From Enhydrobacter aerosaccus (GTDB lineage: Bacteria > Pseudomonadota > Alphaproteobacteria > Reyranellales > Reyranellaceae), in the NCBI GenBank assembly GCA_903915535.1, contig CAIWTJ010000153.1:1-39293 (forward strand): a stretch of 39,293 bases of DNA. Direction: 5' to 3'. This document shows, in pieces, positions 35,345 through 39,293 of the stretch (position 1 is its first letter; the number at the start of each line of letters is the position of its first letter). The position numbers were made by a program, and so were the translations under genes. Under the pieces are notes generated by a model that made no database searches, was not told the DNA's origin, and saw only the letters and a list, made by a program, of their open reading frames with translations.

Positions 35345-36421
35345 TCAGTCTACATGGGGCGGGAGAAGCCCGCCGCAAGCAAAAAAAGCAGCCGGAACGA
35401 GGGGCTGTCCCTCTTTCCTACTGTTTTCCTTGCCATTTTCGGGCCGAACAATCCAGCGCAGCCGCCGGCTGCGGGGCGCCTGCCGCAGCATCAGCCGGCA
35501 CTCGGACAGCGTAAAATCCTGGCTTTTACCCGACTTGCCGCGCGACGCGGCCGCGCAAAGGCGGCCAACCGCGCGCTGAAGGCGCTCCCGGCGCGGCGGA
35601 TGGTCTCGTCCGCCCACCGCCTGGACCGTCCGGCTGAGCAAGCCTGCCCTCAGGCCAGCACCCAAGCGGCCAAAAGACGCCCGGTCGAGGCCGAGTTCCC
35701 CGTCGATCTCCAGGACTTCCACCGCAGCCCGTGCCAGGCGGCCTTCGCGCCCTGCCCTGCCGTCGGCTGCCCGATCGTCGGGAGGTTCCATCCCCCCGGC
35801 CGTCCGCAGCCGCGCGCGCTCGAAGCGCGGATCGGCATTCGACGGGTCGTCGATCCACGCGACCCCGAGCGCCTCGAGCGTGGCCGTCAACCGCGCGCGC
35901 GCGACCGGCAGCAACGGCCGCAGCAGGCGCCCGTAGCGCTGCTCGACGAGCGCCGCCATGCCGGCGAGACCGTCCGCGCCGCTGCCGCGTTTCGCGCGCA
36001 TCGCCACCGTCTCCGCCTGGTCGTCGGCGTGATGCGCCACGAGCAAGTGCAGGATGCCGCGTTCGCGGCAGGCCTCGAACAGCAGGCCGTAGCGCGCCGC
36101 GCGCGCCGCCTCCTGCAGCCCATGTGTCGGCTTGGCTCCGCGCCAGCGCAGGATTGCGGCTTCGATGCCGCGGCGTGCCAATTGCTCGCGCGTTACTTCC
36201 GCCTCGCGTGCTGCCGCGGCACGCAGGCCGTGATCGACGATCAGGGCCACGATCGCACCGCCCCGCGCGAGGGCCCAGTCGTTGGCCAGAATCGCCAGCG
36301 CGAGCGAGTCGCGACCTCCCGATACGGCGACGGCAAGGACAGGGTGATTTTCGAACGGCGCGAAGGGCGCCATCAGCAGCGCAAAGTCCCCTGACGACAA
36401 AAAACCGCCGGTCAGCCGCAT
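35345..36421 (-). CDS. tilS: tRNA(Ile)-lysidine synthetase
   Basis: Adds lysine to C34 of the tRNA-Ile CAU anticodon so that it reads AUA. The 358-residue protein carries the PP-loop ATPase motif VAVSGGRDSLALA (SGGRDS at 34-39). VAHHADDQAETVAMR and GVAWIDDPSNADPRFERARLR are the other diagnostic TilS blocks. The C-terminal half is arginine-rich and shorter than the E. coli enzyme, which is common in this class. The first codons overlap the end of cpoB by 10 bases, so the pair is coupled. Confidence 0.93.
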   Translation of the reverse strand: MRLTGGFLSSGDFALLMAPFAPFENHPVLAVAVSGGRDSLALAILANDWALARGGAIVALIVDHGLRAAAAREAEVTREQLARRGIEAAILRWRGAKPTHGLQEAARAARYGLLFEACRERGILHLLVAHHADDQAETVAMRAKRGSGADGLAGMAALVEQRYGRLLRPLLPVARARLTATLEALGVAWIDDPSNADPRFERARLRTAGGMEPPDDRAADGRAGREGRLARAAVEVLEIDGELGLDRASFGRLGAGLRAGLLSRTVQAVGGRDHPPRRERLQRAVGRLCAAASRGKSGKSQDFTLSECRLMLRQAPRSRRLRWIVRPENGKENSRKEGQPLVPAAFFACGGLLPPHVD

Positions 36422-37167
36422 CCGTTGCGCTGGCGTTCCTGATCGACCCTGCGCTTCTGCAGGTCGGTCGCCTTGGGGTAATCCTGGTTGAAGCGCGCGA
36501 AGATCGCACAGGCATCGGGCTTGCGGCCCATTGCTGACAGGGTGACGCCGAGCTTCAGCAGATTGTCCGGTCCCTTGGGGCTTGTCTTGTAGAGCTTGTA
36601 GCCCTCGGCGAAGGCCGTGGCGGCGCTCTGGTAATCGCGGCGTGCGTAGTACGTCTCGCCCAGCCAGTACTCCGCGTTGCCCGCCAGCACATGCTGCGGG
36701 TGGCGCTGAACGAACGCCTTGAATCCGCGCTCGGCGCCGGCGTAGTCGCCGTCCTGCAGCAGCTTGAAGGCATCGTTGTACATCTGGTCGGCGCCCGCCG
36801 AGTTGCCGGCAGCCGCGGGCGGCGGCGCGGCGGCAGCGGTCTGGCCCGGCGCTGCGAGGTTCTGCTGCGGCGTCTGTATCGGCGTCGGCGACGGACGCGG
36901 CGGTGCGCCACCTCCTCCGCCCTTGCCCTTCTCGAGCGAGTCGAGGCGGTATTCGTAGTCGGCCTGCATCTTCTCCATCTGCTGGCGAAGCTGCTGGTTG
37001 CTGTATTGCAATTGCTCGATCTGGCCGGTGAGCATCGAGATCGACTGCTGGAGTGCGTTCAGCTTGTCGTCGATATAGGCCTGCTGCTGCGCCGACGCGG
37101 CCGATGACAAGGCAAGGGGCGGCAGGAGCAGAGCAGCGAGAAGGAGGAGGCGCGATGGAAGCTTCAT
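36412..37167 (-). CDS. cpoB: Tol-Pal system coordinator CpoB (YbgF)
   Basis: Periplasmic protein that links Tol-Pal with peptidoglycan synthesis during constriction. The 251 residues have a signal peptide (MKLPSRLLLLAALLLPP, cleavage near ASA-QQ), a coiled-coil trimerisation region (about residues 30-70, QSISMLTGQIEQLQYSNQQL) and a Gly/Pro/Ala-rich linker. They end in C-terminal TPR repeats with AGNAEYWLGETYYARRDYQ. The chosen ATG at 37167 starts the signal peptide; the frame is open 20 codons further. It follows pal after a strong terminator. Confidence 0.92.
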   Translation of the reverse strand: MKLPSRLLLLAALLLPPLALSSAASAQQQAYIDDKLNALQQSISMLTGQIEQLQYSNQQLRQQMEKMQADYEYRLDSLEKGKGGGGGAPPRPSPTPIQTPQQNLAAPGQTAAAAPPPAAAGNSAGADQMYNDAFKLLQDGDYAGAERGFKAFVQRHPQHVLAGNAEYWLGETYYARRDYQSAATAFAEGYKLYKTSPKGPDNLLKLGVTLSAMGRKPDACAIFARFNQDYPKATDLQKRRVDQERQRNGCG

Positions 37168-37224
37168 GGAATTCGGCAGTCTCACTCTAAACGCGGCCAT
37201 TTTCAGGCAGGAAAACGTCCACCA

Positions 37225-37258
37225 CAAACGAAAACGCCGGTCGCGAGGCGACCGGCGT
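37225..37258 (-). terminator. Rho-independent terminator after pal
   Basis: On the minus strand ACGCCGGTCGC and GCGACCGGCGT (positions 37234-37244 and 37248-37258) form a perfect 11-bp stem with a 3-base loop, followed by TTTTCGTTT. It lies 23 bases after the pal stop, so part of the transcription is expected to end before cpoB. Confidence 0.9.
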
Positions 37259-37281
37259 CTGTAACGTTTGCGGAAGATCCC

Positions 37282-37743
37282 TTACTGCAGCGTGGTGACG
37301 CCGCGGCGATTGCGGGCCCACGAACCTTCGTCCGAACCGACGACCTCGGGGCGCTCCTTGCCGTAGCTGATCGTCTTCAGACGTGCCGCGGGGACACCCT
37401 GGGCGATCAGGAACTGGCGGACCGCGGTGGCGCGGCGTTCACCGAGGGCGATGTTGTACTCGCGCGTGCCGCGCTCGTCGCAATGGCCTTCGATGGTGAT
37501 CTGGTAGTTCGAATACTGCTTCAGCCAGGCAGCCTGCTTGGTGAGCGTCGCACGGCCGTCTTCGCGGACCGTCGACTGGTCGGTGTCGAAGTAAACGCGG
37601 TCACCGACGTTCTGCCGGAAATCGGCAACCGAACCCGGCGTCACGGTCGCTCCGGACGGAGCAGCAGCCTGTTCGCTGCTGCAGGCAGCCACGAACATCA
37701 GGGCCGCGATAGCGGCAATAGCTTTGATCATGCGCATTTTCAT
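37282..37743 (-). CDS. pal: Peptidoglycan-associated lipoprotein
   Basis: Outer-membrane lipoprotein of the Tol-Pal complex that binds peptidoglycan. The 153 residues have a lipoprotein signal with lipobox VAAC (Cys21). The OmpA-like domain (about 48-150) includes VYFDTDQSTVREDG, ITIEGHCDERGTREYN and ALGERRATAVRQFL. It follows tolB after a 132-bp gap that holds tandem hairpins and may contain its own promoter. Confidence 0.96.
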   Translation of the reverse strand: MKMRMIKAIAAIAALMFVAACSSEQAAAPSGATVTPGSVADFRQNVGDRVYFDTDQSTVREDGRATLTKQAAWLKQYSNYQITIEGHCDERGTREYNIALGERRATAVRQFLIAQGVPAARLKTISYGKERPEVVGSDEGSWARNRRGVTTLQ

Positions 37744-37806
37744 TCTCCAACGCGTCGCTCTCGCGACCGCGCTCCTCTCAGTTGCCGCCCCCGTTCCAGG
37801 GCTCGA

Positions 37807-37851
37807 CGTCGTCCCAGAAACGACGACCCGAGCGTGTTAAGACGCCCGGGT
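37807..37851 (-). other. Tandem stem-loops between tolB and pal
   Basis: Two adjacent hairpins are drawn. CGTCGT/ACGACG (37807-37812 and 37820-37825) has a 7-base loop, and ACCCGAGCGT/ACGCCCGGGT (37826-37835 and 37842-37851) has one mismatch and a 6-base loop. Neither is followed by a T-run on the minus strand. They may stabilise or attenuate the tolB-pal transcript. Confidence 0.45.
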
Positions 37852-37875
37852 CGCGTGGCCGGATAATATCGCTCG

Positions 37876-39195
37876 CTACTGCGGAATCAAGGGCGACCAC
37901 GCCGGATCTGAGGCGTCCGTCGGGGTCGGCACCTGCCGCTCGAACCGGCCGGTGATATCGATTGCACTCAGGCTGACCGAACCCGCACGGCCACCCGCAT
38001 TGGGCTGCTGCTTGAAGTACATGAGCACGCGGCCATTCGGAGCCCAGGTCGGGCCCTCGACCAGGAAGCCGTTCGACAGCAGACGCTCCCCGCTGCCGTC
38101 GGGCCGCATGATGCCGATGCCGAAGCTGTTGCCCATGATCTTGGTGAAGGCGATGTAGTCGCCGCGCGGCGACCATACCGGAGTGGCGTAGCGTCCATCG
38201 CCGAAGCTGATGCGCTTCTCGCCGCCCCCGCCCGACGCCATGACGTAAAGCTGCTGCGTGCCGCCGCGGTCGGAGTTGAAGACGATTTGCGTGCCGTCGT
38301 TGGAGTAGCTGGGCGACGTATCGATCGCCGGCGTGTTGGTCAGACGCCGCATGCCGCGGCCGCGCACGTCCATTTCGTAAAGGTCGGTGTTGCCGTCCTG
38401 CGACAGGCTCATGGCGACCTTGGCGCCGTCGGGCGAGAAACGCGGCGCGAAACTCATGCCCGGGAAATTGCCCAGCAGCTCGCGCCGGTTGCTGTCGATG
38501 TTCTGCAGATAGACGCGCGGCGGCGCATTGCCCTCGCCATACGCCATGTAGACGATCTCCTGCAGGGTCGGGGAGAAGCGCGGCGTCAGCGCCAGCGTGC
38601 GACCGTCGGTGATGTAGCGGTTGTTCGCGCCGTCCTGATCCATGATGGCGATGCGCTTGATGCGGGCATTGAGCGGGCCGGTTTCACCGACGTAGGCCAC
38701 GCGCGTGTCGAAATAGCCCTCCTCGCCCGTCACGCGCTTGTAGATCGCATCAGCGATGATGTGGGCGAGCCGCCGCCAGTTGTTGGGCTGGCTGTTGAAG
38801 GAAAGCCCCGCCGCCTGGTTGGACGCCACGACGTCCCATAGCCGGAAGTCGACCTTCATGCTGCCGCCGGACTGGCTGATCTGGCCGACCACGAGGCCGG
38901 TTGCGCCGACCTGGCGCCAGTCCTGGAAACGCGGCGCGGCATTGGCGTTGATATCCCGCTGGATGAACGAGCCCGGCGGGATCGAGCGGAACAGGCCCGA
39001 GTTCTGCAGGTCGTTGCGGATGACGGTCGCCATTTCGGCGCCGACCGCGTCGCCGCCGAAATCGGCAATGGCGATCGGCATCGGCTCGAAGCTGGGCTTG
39101 GTCATGTCGATGGTGAGCTGGGCGTGCGCCGGTATCGCGGATACGGCGAGAACCGCCGCACACAGGGCCGTCCGTAGATGTCGGGGGATCATCAT
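37876..39195 (-). CDS. tolB: Tol-Pal system protein TolB
   Basis: Periplasmic beta-propeller of the Tol-Pal system, which binds Pal. The 439 residues have a Sec signal (MMIPRHLRTALCAAVLA, cleavage after AHA at about residue 25), the N-terminal alpha/beta domain, and propeller repeats with the typical MAYGEGNAPPRVYL, SFAPRFSPDGAKVAMS, DTSPSYSNDGTQIVFNSDR and PVWSPRGDYIAFTK. It starts 52 bases after the end of tolA. Confidence 0.96.
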   Translation of the reverse strand: MMIPRHLRTALCAAVLAVSAIPAHAQLTIDMTKPSFEPMPIAIADFGGDAVGAEMATVIRNDLQNSGLFRSIPPGSFIQRDINANAAPRFQDWRQVGATGLVVGQISQSGGSMKVDFRLWDVVASNQAAGLSFNSQPNNWRRLAHIIADAIYKRVTGEEGYFDTRVAYVGETGPLNARIKRIAIMDQDGANNRYITDGRTLALTPRFSPTLQEIVYMAYGEGNAPPRVYLQNIDSNRRELLGNFPGMSFAPRFSPDGAKVAMSLSQDGNTDLYEMDVRGRGMRRLTNTPAIDTSPSYSNDGTQIVFNSDRGGTQQLYVMASGGGGEKRISFGDGRYATPVWSPRGDYIAFTKIMGNSFGIGIMRPDGSGERLLSNGFLVEGPTWAPNGRVLMYFKQQPNAGGRAGSVSLSAIDITGRFERQVPTPTDASDPAWSPLIPQ

Positions 39196-39247
39196 CTGGA
39201 ACCTCTTCTTCCTCGTTGGAGGGCTGACTCTAATAGCGCGACCATTT

Positions 39248-39293
39248 TCAATAGTCGCGGGGGTCGAAATTGAAAGTGATAACGCGCCAGGAA
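39248..39293 (-). CDS. tolA: TolA, C-terminal tip (window edge)
   Basis: The last 14 codons encode SWRVITFNFDPRDY followed by TGA (39248-39250). TolA proteins of Alphaproteobacteria characteristically end in a beta strand such as TFNFDPRD. Together with tolB directly downstream this identifies the truncated gene. Nothing more can be said from 46 bases. Confidence 0.75.
   Translation of the reverse strand, partial: SWRVITFNFDPRDY

Overview
The window looks like a GC-rich alphaproteobacterial chromosome. The strongest evidence is the run tolA-tolB-pal-cpoB-tilS-ftsH-folP-glmM on the minus strand, and rluD next to rpoH. A soil or freshwater Rhodospirillales/Hyphomicrobiales-type genome (for example Reyranella-like) would fit, but the genus is a guess.

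Layout. (1) 1-2899: rpoH (cut by the window edge) and rluD on the minus strand, a small membrane protein, and an L-threonine aldolase. (2) 2907-10895: a plus-strand molybdoenzyme region. A BisC/TorA-type oxidoreductase is followed by a tight operon of an unrecognised periplasmic protein, an FAD subunit, a fused [2Fe-2S]/molybdopterin subunit of the xanthine dehydrogenase family, and a membrane protein with two ABM domains. (3) 10900-12758: a class II aldolase/adducin protein divergent from an O-methyltransferase. (4) 12704-20462: two sterol-desaturase-family paralogues flanking an SGNH/SGNH/MBOAT acyl-transfer group and a tRNA-Glu(CTC). Inside this block, at the 3' end of the tRNA, sits a decayed integrated element of about 2.1 kb (17395-19577). 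It has a 22-bp exact direct repeat, a truncated integrase, a truncated methyltransferase, the C-terminal part of a His-Xaa-Ser system radical SAM maturase (HxsC-like), an unknown ORF and a second, degenerate tRNA fragment. (5) 20599-21534: a secreted Sel1-repeat protein. (6) 21597-27879: a minus-strand operon for an ABC sugar/polyol importer plus an SDR and an Ldh-family dehydrogenase. (7) 28108-30161: a class I/II aminotransferase and an alpha/beta hydrolase, divergent from the ABC operon. (8) 30382-39293: the housekeeping cluster, minus strand, from tolA down to thiD.

How it works together. The importer and the two dehydrogenases probably take up and oxidise or reduce a sugar-derived substrate. 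The FAD subunit and the fused Fe-S/molybdopterin protein would make a complete molybdenum hydroxylase. The MBOAT and SGNH proteins probably O-acylate an envelope glycan or lipid. The Tol-Pal genes maintain the outer membrane. The genes linked to them act in tRNA-Ile modification, membrane proteolysis, folate, peptidoglycan-precursor and thiamine synthesis.

The most unusual items are the decayed, apparently two-layer tRNA-Glu island with its Hxs remnant, an SGNH protein whose catalytic Ser is Ala, a desaturase paralogue that has lost one His-box residue, and several clean palindromes in promoter regions. No CRISPR array and no intact transposon were seen. No gene-free stretch exceeds about 230 bases.
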